Source: DASRFA01 sp035651755 (lineage in GTDB: Bacteria > Desulfobacterota > Binatia > UBA12015). From it: a stretch of 64,000 nt of DNA. The notes under the pieces are model-generated. The model made no database searches and was not told the origin of the DNA. It worked only from the letters and a program-made list of their open reading frames with translations. A program made the translations under genes and the position numbers. Every line of letters begins with the position of its first letter. Position 1 is the first letter of the stretch. Positions 17,184 through 26,503 of this stretch are shown in pieces. The stretch is from positions 105,958 to 169,957 of the forward strand of contig DASRFA010000014.1 in NCBI GenBank assembly GCA_035651755.1, written 5' to 3'.

Positions 17184-20100
17184 TCACGAACGGCGGCGCG
17201 TGCCGCCCGTCTGCTCGAGGAGCCGCCTCGCCTCCGTCAGATCTGCAGTTTCGAAGCCCTCGGCGAACCCGCCGTAGACGTCGGACAGGAGCGCGTGCGC
17301 CTCGGTAGCCCGGCCGCGATCTCGCCAGAGCCGCGCCACATCGACCGCCGCGCGCAGCTCGAGCATCCTCGCTCCCTGTCGGCGCGCGGTTGCGAGCGCG
17401 CTCGTGAAGCAGGATTCGGCTTCGGCCTCGTGCTGGGGCGGAGCGCTCGCGCGGCGCACCGACGGACGGCGCGTCGCCGACGAGCCCGACAGGAGCAGCG
17501 TTCCGCGCAGCCGAGAGAGCTCCGCATCCCAGTAGTGCGACCCGGTGGAGTCAGCGACCGCTCGCGCCTCTGCGACGGCTGCGAGACCCTCCTCCACCCG
17601 TCCGCACGTCGCGCACGCCGCCGCCAGGAAGCCGAGGAACGTCGGCGCGCCGACCCCGGCTCCCGTCTCTCGGTAGGCGTCGTAGCCGGAACGGATCTGC
17701 GCGACCGCCTCGTCGCCTTCGCCGCCGGCGGAGAGGAGCCAGCCGCGGTGGATCGCCCCCGCGCCGAGCACCGTCTCGAAGCCGTGCTCCGCGGACTCCT
17801 CCGTCGCGACGTCACTCGCCTCCCGCACGGCGTCCGGCTCGCCGCGGCATGCGTGGAACGTCGCCGCGAAGGCGCATGCGTTCGCGAGGATGAAGGGGTA
17901 GCCGGCGGAGCGAGCGCGATCGATCGCCTCGCGCATCCGCGTCGCGGCGCGGTCGGGGTGGCCGAGGAGCCAGAGCGCCCACGCCGAGTGGACGCCGCAC
18001 GACACGCCGGCGTCGTGACCGCCCCAGAGCGCGGGCGCCCGGCCGCCGCTGTGCCGCTCCGGGTCGTACGCGGCGAGCCCGCGCTCGAGCTCCTCGAGCG
18101 CAGCCGGGAAGTCGCCGGCGTGGAACGCCGCGACGCCGAGCCCGTTGCACGCCGCGAGGCGAACCGTGAGGTTCCCCGTCGCGTCTGCGAGCGTCGCGAG
18201 CTCCTTCGCGAGCTCGCCGGCGATCCGCGGTTCGCCGCGGATCGTGTGGTAGCGGCACAGCGCGATGAGCGCCGGCAGGATCTCCGGTCGCGTCCCGAGC
18301 CGCGCGCAGAGCTCGCGCACGCGCCCGTACGCGCTCACGACCTCGGACCCCGCGGACCCGAGCGCGATCAGCGCCGCGCACAGCGTGGTCCCGATCGCGA
18401 GCTCCTGCAGCAGTCGCTCCGGCGACTCGGGAAACGCCGCCAGCATCTCGAGCGCACGCGTCGCGTGGCTCGCAGCCTCGCGATGCGCGTAGTGCCGGAG
18501 CGAGTTGTCCGCGGCGAGCCGGCGATACTTGACGGCGCGCTCGAAATCGCGGCCCTCGGCGAAGTGCATGGCTAGCTCGCCCGCGACCTCGCCCGCTCGC
18601 GCGCCGTGCGCCTGCTCGAGCCGAGCCCCGACGCGCAGGTGCAACCCGACGCGGCGCGCCCCCGGGATGCGGCCGTAGAGCACGTTGCGATGGAGGGCGT
18701 GGATGAAGGCGTAGCGCCCGGCCACGGTGCCGTCGGGCCATTCCGCCACGCCCGCCGGCCGGACGAAGTGGCCTCGGATCGCGAGCTCCGCACAGGAGCG
18801 CTCGGCCTGCTGCGGGTCGATCCCGCCGCAGCCCGGAAGCGCAGCCGAGAAGTCCGCGCCGGCGACGCTGGCGACCTCGAGGACGGCCTGCTGCTCGGGC
18901 GTGAGCCGGTCGATCTGCCGCTCGACGAGCTGCGCGAGCGTGTGCGGGATGCTCGCGGCGACGTCGTCGGGGGGCTCCGCGAACTGCCAGCGTCCCTCGC
19001 TCTCGCGCACGCGACCGCGCGCCACGAGGTCGTCGACGAGGGTCGCGAGGAAGAGCGGGTTTCCGGTCGTGCTGCGGTGGAGCGCCGGGACGAGGCGAGT
19101 CGGGATCGCGGCCCCCGGGAGGCGCGTCGCGAGGTACTCGGCCACCGCCGATTCGCTCAGGAAATCGAGCGCGAGGTCCTCGCACCGCCCGTGCAGCCGC
19201 AGCTCCCGGCGGACGGGGTTCAGCGCGTGCCCGCCGGCGACGACGTCGGCTGGACGGTACGTCCCGAGCACCATCAGCCGCGCGGCGTCGCCGCGCCGGG
19301 CGACCATCGCGAGCAGGTCGATCGTCGCGGAGTCGCTCCAGTGCAGGTCCTCGAGCAGGAGGACGAGCGGGCGATCGACGCAGAGCGCGTCGAGCGCCTC
19401 TGCGAGCTCGCGCAGCATGCGCTCGCGAGTCGATCCCTGCGCGCGGCGCTGGACCGCGTCGAGATCGTGATCCTCGAGCAGCGCCGGAAGCTGCGCGAGC
19501 CATGTGGGCGCAAATCTTCGGAGCGTCGCGACCAGCGCCTCGCCGCCGGGATCCCGTCCCATGCGCCCGAGCGCCTCGAGCAAGGGCAGATAGGGCTCAC
19601 CGGCGCCGTAGTGCTCGACGCACTGCCCGCGCCCGACGCGGACGCCGTCGTGGCCGTCGATGCGCGCGAGGAACGTCTCGACGAGCGTCGTCTTCCCGAT
19701 CCCCGGCTCGCCGCTCACGAACACGACGCGCCGCCGGCCGGCGAGCGCCTCCGCGAAGAGCTCGTCCAGCCGCTCGATCTCGGCGGCCCGGCCGACGACG
19801 TGCGGCGCCTGCCGACGCGGCAGGGCCGCGACCTCGCTGATTGCCGGACGAAGCGACCTCGCCGCGCCCGTCCCTCCGAGCGGGCCGATGAACCGGAAGC
19901 CCCGGCGATGGACGGTCTCGAGATAGCGCGGCGAGCGCGACGAGTCGCGGAGCGCCTTCCGCAGGTCGCGGATGCAGCTCGCGAGCGCGGCCTCGCTGAC
20001 GATCGTGTCGTGCCACACCACGTCGAGCAGCTCCGTCTTCGTCACGAGGCGCGCGGGGTGGGAGACGAGGTGCTGGAGGACGGCGAACGCGCGCGGGGTC

Positions 20101-20255
20101 AGGTCGAGCCGGCGATCCCCGCACCACGCCCACTCGTTCTCTGTCTCGATCCGCAGGGGGGCGGGATCCGTGAGCCGCGTCTTCCGCATGCCGGTCTCGA
20201 CAGAGCGCGCCAAGAATTCCGCCCCCGATGCCCGATCGTCGAGGCGCTCCGTCAA
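17184..20255 (-). CDS. Large transcriptional regulator: winged helix, AAA ATPase, TPR
   Basis: A 1023-residue multidomain regulator. Residues about 36-123 form an OmpR/CadC-type winged helix (LDLTPRAFAVLQHLVSHPAR, then RYLETVHRRGFRFIG). Residues 155-400 form a STAND/AAA ATPase with Walker A GEPGIGKT (182-189) and Walker B LLLEDLHW. Residues from about 560 are helical TPR-like repeats. The order resembles SARP/CadC-type signalling ATPases that sense a ligand through the repeats. The start could also be ATG at 20189 (MRKTRL). No target is evident; it converges on the amidase, with a decayed homologous AAA fragment nearby. Confidence 0.85.
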   Translation of the reverse strand: MTERLDDRASGAEFLARSVETGMRKTRLTDPAPLRIETENEWAWCGDRRLDLTPRAFAVLQHLVSHPARLVTKTELLDVVWHDTIVSEAALASCIRDLRKALRDSSRSPRYLETVHRRGFRFIGPLGGTGAARSLRPAISEVAALPRRQAPHVVGRAAEIERLDELFAEALAGRRRVVFVSGEPGIGKTTLVETFLARIDGHDGVRVGRGQCVEHYGAGEPYLPLLEALGRMGRDPGGEALVATLRRFAPTWLAQLPALLEDHDLDAVQRRAQGSTRERMLRELAEALDALCVDRPLVLLLEDLHWSDSATIDLLAMVARRGDAARLMVLGTYRPADVVAGGHALNPVRRELRLHGRCEDLALDFLSESAVAEYLATRLPGAAIPTRLVPALHRSTTGNPLFLATLVDDLVARGRVRESEGRWQFAEPPDDVAASIPHTLAQLVERQIDRLTPEQQAVLEVASVAGADFSAALPGCGGIDPQQAERSCAELAIRGHFVRPAGVAEWPDGTVAGRYAFIHALHRNVLYGRIPGARRVGLHLRVGARLEQAHGARAGEVAGELAMHFAEGRDFERAVKYRRLAADNSLRHYAHREAASHATRALEMLAAFPESPERLLQELAIGTTLCAALIALGSAGSEVVSAYGRVRELCARLGTRPEILPALIALCRYHTIRGEPRIAGELAKELATLADATGNLTVRLAACNGLGVAAFHAGDFPAALEELERGLAAYDPERHSGGRAPALWGGHDAGVSCGVHSAWALWLLGHPDRAATRMREAIDRARSAGYPFILANACAFAATFHACRGEPDAVREASDVATEESAEHGFETVLGAGAIHRGWLLSAGGEGDEAVAQIRSGYDAYRETGAGVGAPTFLGFLAAACATCGRVEEGLAAVAEARAVADSTGSHYWDAELSRLRGTLLLSGSSATRRPSVRRASAPPQHEAEAESCFTSALATARRQGARMLELRAAVDVARLWRDRGRATEAHALLSDVYGGFAEGFETADLTEARRLLEQTGGTRRRS

Positions 20256-20339
20256 TCACGGCAGTAGCGGGTCCGCCGATGGCAGGCAACGGGGCGCGAG
20301 CGGCGCGCCGCCGCGGTTGCTCGCGAGACGCGCGGCGAC

Positions 20340-20690
20340 TCAAGGGCAGGCTTCGAGCGTCTCGACGCCGACGAGGTCGTCGACGCCGACGTCGATCCGG
20401 CCCGTGTCGCCGCCGGCGTTACCCTCGATGAGGTCGTCGCCGCCGTTGCCTGCGATGACGTCCGCCCCGGTCCGCCGAGGAGCGTATCGCTTCCGGGACG
20501 GCCCTCGATCGCGTCGCCGTCGCCGTCGCCGGCCGCGAACGCGGCCGAATCGTCGCAGGCGAGCGTCGCGTCGTCGAGGACGCCGCCGCAGACCGTGTCG
20601 GCTCCCGCGCCGCCGTCGACGTGGTCGGCACCCGAGCCGCCTTGGACGAAATCGCTCCCGTCGTCGCCAGTGATGACGTCCCGATCCCGG
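20340..20690 (-). pseudogene. C-terminal remnant of an RTX calcium-binding protein, frameshifted
   Basis: Two overlapping minus-strand frames encode consecutive GGxGxDxx nonapeptide repeats: GDDGSDFVQGGSGADHVDGG upstream, and GADVIAGNGGDDLIEGN in a second frame ending at the stop near 20340. Around 20470-20480 the reading switches frame, consistent with a 1-2 base indel. There is no N-terminal export or enzymatic part. The remnant is directly joined to an unrelated AAA fragment. Confidence 0.75.
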
Positions 20691-20798
20691 CCTCACCCGC
20701 GATCAGGAAGAGCCGCCCGCTCCACGAGCGACGTCGTCGAGCGCGGCGGCGAGCTCGGCGAGCTCGGACCCCCGGCCGATGAACGCGCTCGCCGTCAC
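20681..20798 (-). pseudogene. N-terminal fragment of an AAA signalling ATPase, fused to the RTX remnant
   Basis: From a GTG at 20798 the frame reads FIGRGSELAELAAALDDVAR, then shifts frame and continues RLFLIAGEAGIG, stopping in the middle of the Walker A loop. This is the FVGRExEL...GEAGIGKT start of LuxR/adenylate-cyclase-type STAND ATPases. The missing rest and the abrupt join to RTX repeats show deletion-driven decay. Confidence 0.65.
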
Positions 20799-20817
20799 CC
20801 GCCGCGCGCGGCTCCGC

Positions 20818-21906
20818 TCAGTACACGATGACCGAACGCGCGACCTCGCCTTTCATCATCGCGTCGAAGGCGTCGTTGATCTTCTCGAGCGGAAGCTTTC
20901 GGCTGACGAGCTCCTTCAGCTTGAGCTTGCCCGCCGCGTAGAGGTCGAGCATGCGCGGCATGTCGCGGCGCAGGTTCCCGGAACCGTAGAGCGAGCCGAT
21001 GAGCGACTTCTCGGCGAGGGCGAGCATCGCCGCCGGCACGCTCACCATCGCGGTCACCGGCGGCACGCCGACGACGACCGCCTTGCCGCCGCGCTTCACG
21101 GCCATGAAGGCCTCGGTGATGAGCTCCGGCACCCCGACGACCTCGAACGCCCAGTCCGCGCCGAGCCCGCCGGTCGCCGCCTGGATGCCCGCGGACACGC
21201 CGGACTCGGCCGAGTTCACGACGTGCGTCGCCCCGAACTGCTTCGCCATCTCGAGCTTCGCCGGCACGCGATCGACCGCGATGATCTGCCCGGCGCCGCG
21301 GATCGCGGCGCCCTGGATGACGTTCAGGCCGACGCCGCCGCAGCCGATGACCGCGACCGACTGCCCCGCCAGGATGTCGACCGTGTTGATCGCCGCGCCG
21401 ACGCCCGTCATGACGCCGCAGCCGACGAGGCACGCGACGTCGTGCGGCGTGCCGTTGTGGATCGGGATGCACCCCGACGCGGGGAGCGTGGTGCGCTCGG
21501 CGAACGACGCGACGCCCTGGATGCTCATGAGCGGCTGCCCGCCGCGCGAGAGACGGCTCCCGCCGGTCAGCATTGCCATCTGCGAGGACTCGCAGAGATA
21601 CGCCTTGCCGGAGATGCAGTAGTGACAGTTTCCGCACGGCGGCACCCAAGACAGGATGACGTCGTCGCCCTCTTTCAAGCCCGAGACGCCCTTCCCCACC
21701 GCCTCGATCGTCGCCGAGCCCTCGTGGCCGAGGACGCACGGCGTCGGAATCGGAAGGTCGCCCTTGATGACGTGCATGTCCGAGTGGCACACGCCGCTCG
21801 CGCGCATCTTGACGCGCACCTCGCCGTCTTGTGGATCGGCGACGTCGATCTCGTCGAGGACGAGCTTCTCGCCGTAGTTCTGGAGGATCGCTGCCTTGCT
21901 CTTCAT
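20818..21906 (-). CDS. Zinc-dependent alcohol dehydrogenase (MDR family)
   Basis: A 362-residue medium-chain dehydrogenase. Catalytic zinc ligands include Cys40 and the His61-Glu62 pair; the structural zinc lobe has Cys91, Cys94, Cys97 and Cys105. A GCGGVG dinucleotide motif follows near residue 190, and LVGCGVMTGVGAA is typical of class-III-like and aryl-alcohol members. It probably oxidises an alcohol or a thiol-adduct of formaldehyde with NAD. Its ATG overlaps the stop of the upstream gene by 4 bases, so the two form an operon. Confidence 0.92.
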   Translation of the reverse strand: MKSKAAILQNYGEKLVLDEIDVADPQDGEVRVKMRASGVCHSDMHVIKGDLPIPTPCVLGHEGSATIEAVGKGVSGLKEGDDVILSWVPPCGNCHYCISGKAYLCESSQMAMLTGGSRLSRGGQPLMSIQGVASFAERTTLPASGCIPIHNGTPHDVACLVGCGVMTGVGAAINTVDILAGQSVAVIGCGGVGLNVIQGAAIRGAGQIIAVDRVPAKLEMAKQFGATHVVNSAESGVSAGIQAATGGLGADWAFEVVGVPELITEAFMAVKRGGKAVVVGVPPVTAMVSVPAAMLALAEKSLIGSLYGSGNLRRDMPRMLDLYAAGKLKLKELVSRKLPLEKINDAFDAMMKGEVARSVIVY

Positions 21907-22466
21907 TTCGGTTTTCCTTCCGTAGCCCGCGCCGGGGCCGTTGCATTCGAAGCCGGAGCGTTCGCCGGGGATCCCTCGCCCGCGACGCGCAGTCCTTTCG
22001 CCGCGGGCGTCTTCCGGGCGGGCCGGACCGAGACCGCCTTGCCGTTCACGATCACGCTCGACGCGACCACGATCGGGGCGCGTCCCCGGAACAGAGATCC
22101 CTCCAGCCGAACCTGCTCGCCCGCGCGTAGCGAGAGCCCGAGCTGGTCGCAAACGTCGTCGGGCGCGAGCAGCACCTCGACCCGCTCGCCGTCCGCGCGC
22201 TCGACCTCGAGGCGGACGGGGCCGGGATGCCCGCGCGTCGAGCGCAGGATCTTGCCCTCGACCTGGACGAGCGACTCCGCGGTGAAGAGCTTCGGGAGGA
22301 CCGTCGCGGCGGCGTGCGCCGGCGTCGCGGTCGGCGCGGGCGTCGCGACCGTGCTCGCGCCCGCGGCGCGTACCCGAGCCGCGAGCGCGGCCGCCGCGAG
22401 GAACGCCGCCACGGCGCCGCCGGTCGCGAGCCGCTTCGCGCCGTCGAAGAGGCGGGGGATCGACAC
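21903..22466 (-). CDS. Membrane-anchored or exported protein with OB-like domain
   Basis: About 187 residues from a GTG at 22466 (an upstream ATG at 22505 is possible). A hydrophobic Ala-rich segment (about 15-38) would be a signal or anchor. The following domain alternates strands (VQVEGKILRSTRG, VRLEGSLFRGRAP, IVVASSVIVNGKAV), as in small OB-fold export proteins. The C-terminal tail is Ala/Pro/Lys-rich. Its stop overlaps the dehydrogenase start, so the proteins are made together; a link to redox or cofactor handling is only inference. Confidence 0.55.
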   Translation of the reverse strand: MSIPRLFDGAKRLATGGAVAAFLAAAALAARVRAAGASTVATPAPTATPAHAAATVLPKLFTAESLVQVEGKILRSTRGHPGPVRLEVERADGERVEVLLAPDDVCDQLGLSLRAGEQVRLEGSLFRGRAPIVVASSVIVNGKAVSVRPARKTPAAKGLRVAGEGSPANAPASNATAPARATEGKPK

Positions 22467-22536
22467 GCGCCGTTCATAGGCAGGCCCCCGCGCCCTGTAA
22501 AGCATCGGCGACGTTCCCCGCCGCGCCGTCGACGGC

Positions 22537-23247
22537 TCAGCGCCGCGATTCGAGGAAGTCGCGGATGCGATCCGGCGCATCGCCGAGGATCGCCGGGCCG
22601 TGGCTCGGCACGACGTCCTGGACGCCGAGCTCGGCGATGCGCGCGAGCGATCGGTCGGCGGCGGAAGCGTCGAGCGTGAGGCCGGGCACCGGGTCGTACC
22701 CGAGACGGCCCTCGACATGGAACACGGCGTCCGCGCACAGGACGACGCGGTCCTCCTCGTGGACGAGGCCGATCTGGCCGGGCGTGTGGCCCGGGACGGA
22801 GACCACCCGGAGCCCGAGCAGGCGTTCGTCCTCGGCGAGGGTCGCGTCGACCCGGGGGCGCTCGACGCGGCGCTGCGCGATGCGTTCGTGCACCGCGAGC
22901 AGCGCGCGCGGGAAGATGCCGTGTGCCGCGCGCGCCAGCGATCGGCCCTCGACGTAGGGCCGCTCGTCCTCCGAGCAGAGGATTTCCGCGCCCATCACGC
23001 GCGCGATCTCGCTCGCTCCCCCCACGTGGTCGGCGTGCGCGTGCGTGAGCACGACGTGCGTGATCCGGTTCGGCTGCGGAAGCGACGCGGCCGCCGTGAG
23101 GACCGCGTACGCCCAGCCCGGAAAGCCCGCGTCGACCAGCAGCAGCCCGCGCTCGTGCCGGACCAGGAACACGGCGACCTGGAAGCGACCGTGCAGGTCG
23201 ACGGCGGCGATGTGCCGGCTGATCGGACGCAGGCGGGCGACGGGCAT
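22537..23247 (-). CDS. Metallo-beta-lactamase-fold hydrolase
   Basis: A 236-residue MBL-fold protein with the two-metal motif HAHADH (69-74), a downstream GHTPGQIGL His and an Asp in LCADAVFH, plus a final SHGP His. These fit the glyoxalase II/lactonase branch rather than beta-lactam hydrolysis. It stands near glyoxalase-type and alcohol dehydrogenase genes. The ribosome site before the ATG at 23247 is weak. Confidence 0.88.
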   Translation of the reverse strand: MPVARLRPISRHIAAVDLHGRFQVAVFLVRHERGLLLVDAGFPGWAYAVLTAAASLPQPNRITHVVLTHAHADHVGGASEIARVMGAEILCSEDERPYVEGRSLARAAHGIFPRALLAVHERIAQRRVERPRVDATLAEDERLLGLRVVSVPGHTPGQIGLVHEEDRVVLCADAVFHVEGRLGYDPVPGLTLDASAADRSLARIAELGVQDVVPSHGPAILGDAPDRIRDFLESRR

Positions 23248-23334
23248 GGCGCTCGGGTGGTACCGGGCGCGCCCTCCGGCCGGCAAGGGAGTCGCGGTTG
23301 AGATCGGATCGGCCGTCGGCTACGAGCGCGGCCC

Positions 23335-23670
23335 ATGGCGCAGGAAGACCAGGAACTCGTCCGAACCATCGTCCGCTCCGTCGACAAGAAGCTCGAGTGG
23401 GAGGCCATCCCGACGCAGGACCAGGGCCTCCGGGTCACGCTGCGCCATCCGCTCGGCGAAAGCAGCATGGACGTTTCGCGCAGCGAGGTGCACGCCGCCC
23501 TCGATTCGCAGGTCGACCGCAACAGGCTCCGCGAGCGCATCAAGCGCTGCCGGCAGCGCGTGTTCGACGCGCGGAAGCCGTACATGCCCTGGCGCCTCCC
23601 GAAGATCGAGCCGATCGGCGCGCCCGGGCCGCGCTCGGGTTGGGGCGGCGGCGGCGGCGGACGCCGCTGA
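23335..23670 (+). CDS. Conserved-type hypothetical protein (111 residues)
   Basis: A soluble, charged protein. The first 95 residues look like a small alpha/beta fold (ELVRTIVRSVDKKLEWEAIP, then a Lys/Arg helix around RNRLRERIKRCRQRVF), followed by a Pro/Gly-rich tail ending in a Gly run and RR. The codon-like composition supports real coding. No known domain is recognised. Confidence 0.6.
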   Translation: MAQEDQELVRTIVRSVDKKLEWEAIPTQDQGLRVTLRHPLGESSMDVSRSEVHAALDSQVDRNRLRERIKRCRQRVFDARKPYMPWRLPKIEPIGAPGPRSGWGGGGGGRR

Positions 23671-23765
23671 CGATCAGCGCGACGCGAGCGCTCGGGGTCG
23701 AGCCGCCGGGTCGCTCGACCGGCGTCGTTCATTGACAGCCGGTGGGGCGGTCGTTACGTAACCCG

Positions 23766-23839
<74 letters not shown>

Positions 23840-23887
23840 TTTCCGCTAGCGCGGGCGCTTCTGCGGGTCGACTTCTCGCGCGAGATG

Positions 23888-23950
23888 CGAGCGAAGCGAG
23901 CCCGCGGGGAGTGGGGGCCGGGGCGAGGGGAGCGATCCCCCTCGCGAGAC
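23888..23950. repeat. Second copy of the intergenic repeat motif
   Basis: CGAGCGAAGCGAGCC followed by CGCGGGGAGTGGGG and a GAGGGG...CCCCTC hairpin (about 23931-23946). The core matches the block at 8464-8490. Both copies lie just downstream of a gene on the plus strand, suggesting a dispersed repeat or terminator-like element. Confidence 0.55.
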
Positions 23951-23953
23951 AAT

Positions 23954-24790
23954 TCAGGCGGCTTTTCCGCGGCGGAGGCGAGTGGCGTCTTCGTCGAGCG
24001 TGTCGCGCTGTTGGCGCTGGTCCTCGAAGGCGGCGTCCAGGGCGGCGAGGTCCTGTTCGTAGGCGCGGCGCATGCCGCGCACGTCGGCTTCGACCTCGGA
24101 GGACGGGCGGCTCGCGAAGAGCCGCTGGTACTTGAGTTCGAGCTGTCCGCCGAGCGCGCGGTACTTGTCGACCGCGGCGCGCAGCGCGGCGCCCTCGCGC
24201 AGCGCGCGGTCGCTCTTCCGCGTCGCGCGCTGCGCGCGCTGGCGTGCGAGCGCGAGCGCGACGGCGAGCACGAGCGCCGCCAGCGCCGCGACGATCGTCC
24301 CGGCTCGCCACACGCCGTAGCGCGTGAGTCGCGACTGCAACGCGGCGTTGTCGCGCTGCAGCGATGCCACGTCGTCGGCAAGCGCGGCGAGGCGCTGGTT
24401 CAGCGCCGCCACGTCCGCGCGCGCCTCGGCAAGCGCGCGGTCCATTGCCTCGTTCTCGGCGCTCAGCCGCGCCAGCCGCGCGGCGCGCGGATCGGGGATC
24501 CGGAGGATCGCGCCCACGGCGAGGCGCCGCGGATCGCGGATGCCGTTCACCGCGAGCAGATCGTCGATCGACACGCCGAAGAGACGCGCCACCTGAGCCG
24601 GGTCGTCTCCCGACCGGAGGGGATAGACGATGAAGCCCTCGTCGTCCGTCGTCACGTGATCGGGCGGCGGCGCCGGCGCGTCCGCTTCGGCGGAGGCGCG
24701 CGCGCGGGCGGGAACGTCCTCCGCGTCTCCGAGCCGAGGCGCGAGCGCGACGGCGATCACAACCGCAAGCAAGAATCGTTGCCACACCAT
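23954..24790 (-). CDS. LysM-domain membrane protein with coiled coils
   Basis: A 278-residue envelope protein. Residues 1-23 are a signal or anchor; a LysM domain spans about 45-95 (FIVYPLRSGDDPAQVARLFG, then ILRIPD), predicting peptidoglycan contact. A coiled coil (about 105-155) precedes a strong membrane helix (GTIVAALAALVLAVALALA), and a second Lys/Glu/Gln-rich coiled coil follows to the C-terminus. It may bridge cell wall and cytoplasm. No operon partner is visible. Confidence 0.72.
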   Translation of the reverse strand: MVWQRFLLAVVIAVALAPRLGDAEDVPARARASAEADAPAPPPDHVTTDDEGFIVYPLRSGDDPAQVARLFGVSIDDLLAVNGIRDPRRLAVGAILRIPDPRAARLARLSAENEAMDRALAEARADVAALNQRLAALADDVASLQRDNAALQSRLTRYGVWRAGTIVAALAALVLAVALALARQRAQRATRKSDRALREGAALRAAVDKYRALGGQLELKYQRLFASRPSSEVEADVRGMRRAYEQDLAALDAAFEDQRQQRDTLDEDATRLRRGKAA

Positions 24791-24963
24791 GGTGATGAAA
24801 TCCTGGCTCAGTATACGACCCGCGGCGCGAGTGGCGACTCCCCCGACGCGCAGCACGAGTGCTCTTGACTCGGCGTCGAAACGATCCCCATGCTCGCGAG
24901 AGGGGCGCCGGGAGTGCTCCGTCCGCGCGCGGCACCGCCGGCTCGCTCCTCGCGACCGCGACG

Positions 24964-25635
24964 ATGCGAAAGGACTACTACCGGATCCTCGGGATCCCGC
25001 GCTCGGCGACCCCGCTCGGGATCCGACGCGCCTATCGCGAGCTCGTCAAGCGCCACCACCCCGACCGCGTCGGACCGGCAGGCACGCGACCGCTCCAGGA
25101 TGTCGTGGAAGCGTACGAGGTCCTGTCCGATCCCGCGCGGCGGCGCGCTCACAACGACGACCTCGCCGCGGACGACCGCCCGCGCGACCGCCGCTGGCAG
25201 GACGACATCGCGAGCGAGCCGCTCGCGTCTGCGGACGGGTGGCGCGGCGGCGCCGCGCGGCCGCACGCGCGCGAGCGGCCGCTCGCGAGCCGCGTGCGCG
25301 ATCGCTCGGCGTTCGGCGACGCCGAGGAGCGGCTCGCTCCGCGCGCGCTCCGGTTCGAGATCGAGCTTTCGCGCGAGGAGTCGCTGTGGGGATGCCTCGT
25401 GCGCCTCGACGTCCCGCTCGCGCGCTCGTGCCCCGCCTGCGTCGGCTTCGGGCACGACGGGTTCTGGACGTGCGGAGTCTGCGGCGGCGCCGGGCGCGTC
25501 GCGGTGCGCGCGCCGATCGCCGTCCGGCTGCCGCGAGCGGTGCGGGACGGCGAGCTGCTCGATCTCCGGTTGCGCGGTCCGGGCGGTGAGCCCGTCCTCC
25601 TGCGATTCTCCGTCCGGGTCGCGGAGCGCGCGTGA
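24964..25635 (+). CDS. J-domain protein with a single zinc finger (DnaJ-like)
   Basis: A 223-residue co-chaperone-like protein. The J domain (1-70) has the HPD motif (KRHHPDR). The central linker is Arg/Asp/Ala-rich and not a G/F region. The C-terminal part has one zinc-finger-like unit CPAC...CGVC and a beta domain ending LRFSVRVAERA. True DnaJ has four such Cys pairs and about 370 residues, so this is a reduced, non-canonical member that would recruit DnaK to specific clients. Confidence 0.82.
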   Translation: MRKDYYRILGIPRSATPLGIRRAYRELVKRHHPDRVGPAGTRPLQDVVEAYEVLSDPARRRAHNDDLAADDRPRDRRWQDDIASEPLASADGWRGGAARPHARERPLASRVRDRSAFGDAEERLAPRALRFEIELSREESLWGCLVRLDVPLARSCPACVGFGHDGFWTCGVCGGAGRVAVRAPIAVRLPRAVRDGELLDLRLRGPGGEPVLLRFSVRVAERA

Positions 25636-25662
25636 GCGGCGCGAGCGGCCGGTCCGCCGCGC

Positions 25663-26445
25663 TCAGTCGAACGGGTTGCCCAGGTTGAACTGCCGGCCGA
25701 GTGCCGCGTAGTCGACGCCCGGCCTGCGCTCGACCTCGGGCGGGAAGCACTCGCGCTTCCGCGCGTAGTACTCCGCGCGATGGTCGCCCGCGGATGCCGG
25801 GTTGAACGTCAAGTAGTACGACCGCCGCGGATCGCGCGAGCGATTCGGACCCGAGCGGTGCGGGACCCACGCGTCGAACACGATCACGTCGCCCGGCTCG
25901 GCCAGGATCGGCTCCACGCGAAGCCCCTGCATCACGTGAGCCTCCAGCGTCCCGTCCGGGTTCTGCGGAAGGAACTTCGGCTCGCGGGCGTCGAGAGCCA
26001 TCTCGAGACAGCCGTTCTCGCCCGTGAAGGGGTCCACCGGCACCATGACCGTCAGATGGTCGCGCACCCCGAAGTCGACGTAGGCGGGCGCGTCCTGATG
26101 GTCCGCGAATCCGGCGCCTCCCGGGAGCTTGAAGTTGATCTTGTCCTTGAAGAGGACGACCGGCTCGCCGCAGCAGTCGGCGAGGAGATCGAAGAGCCGG
26201 GGGCCCGCGAAGAGCGACGCCATCCCCTCGTGGTAGGGGAGGAAATTCTCGATGCGAGCGAGCATCTTGCGGCCGTCCGGAGCGCGCTCGTAGTACCGCA
26301 TCCAGCGCCCCGGGGTCTCCGGCCAGCCGGCGATCTCGTCCGTCCAGCGCGCGACGTCCGCGGTCTCGCGCGCGGACAGAAAGCCGCGCAGCCACGTCCA
26401 CCCGTGGCGCGTCCAGTGCTCGCGGTCCTCCGCTGACAGCGCCAT
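25663..26445 (-). CDS. Phytanoyl-CoA dioxygenase (PhyH) family oxygenase
   Basis: A 260-residue Fe(II)/2-oxoglutarate oxygenase. Iron ligands are His116 and Asp118 (ADHQDAP) and His196 (WVPHRSGPN), and the Arg in RRSYYLTF would bind 2-oxoglutarate. AAGGAGGGACG directly before the ATG at 26445 fixes the start. The sequence (NGCLEMALD, PGDVIVFDAWVPHRSGPN) fits the bacterial PhyH/ectoine-hydroxylase branch that hydroxylates small substrates. No ectoine genes are nearby, so the substrate is open. Confidence 0.88.
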   Translation of the reverse strand: MALSAEDREHWTRHGWTWLRGFLSARETADVARWTDEIAGWPETPGRWMRYYERAPDGRKMLARIENFLPYHEGMASLFAGPRLFDLLADCCGEPVVLFKDKINFKLPGGAGFADHQDAPAYVDFGVRDHLTVMVPVDPFTGENGCLEMALDAREPKFLPQNPDGTLEAHVMQGLRVEPILAEPGDVIVFDAWVPHRSGPNRSRDPRRSYYLTFNPASAGDHRAEYYARKRECFPPEVERRPGVDYAALGRQFNLGNPFD

Positions 26446-26503
26446 CGTCCCTCCTTCGCGCCCGGCTAGCAGAGCGCTGCAGGGAGGAGCAACGCGTCTT
26501 CGG

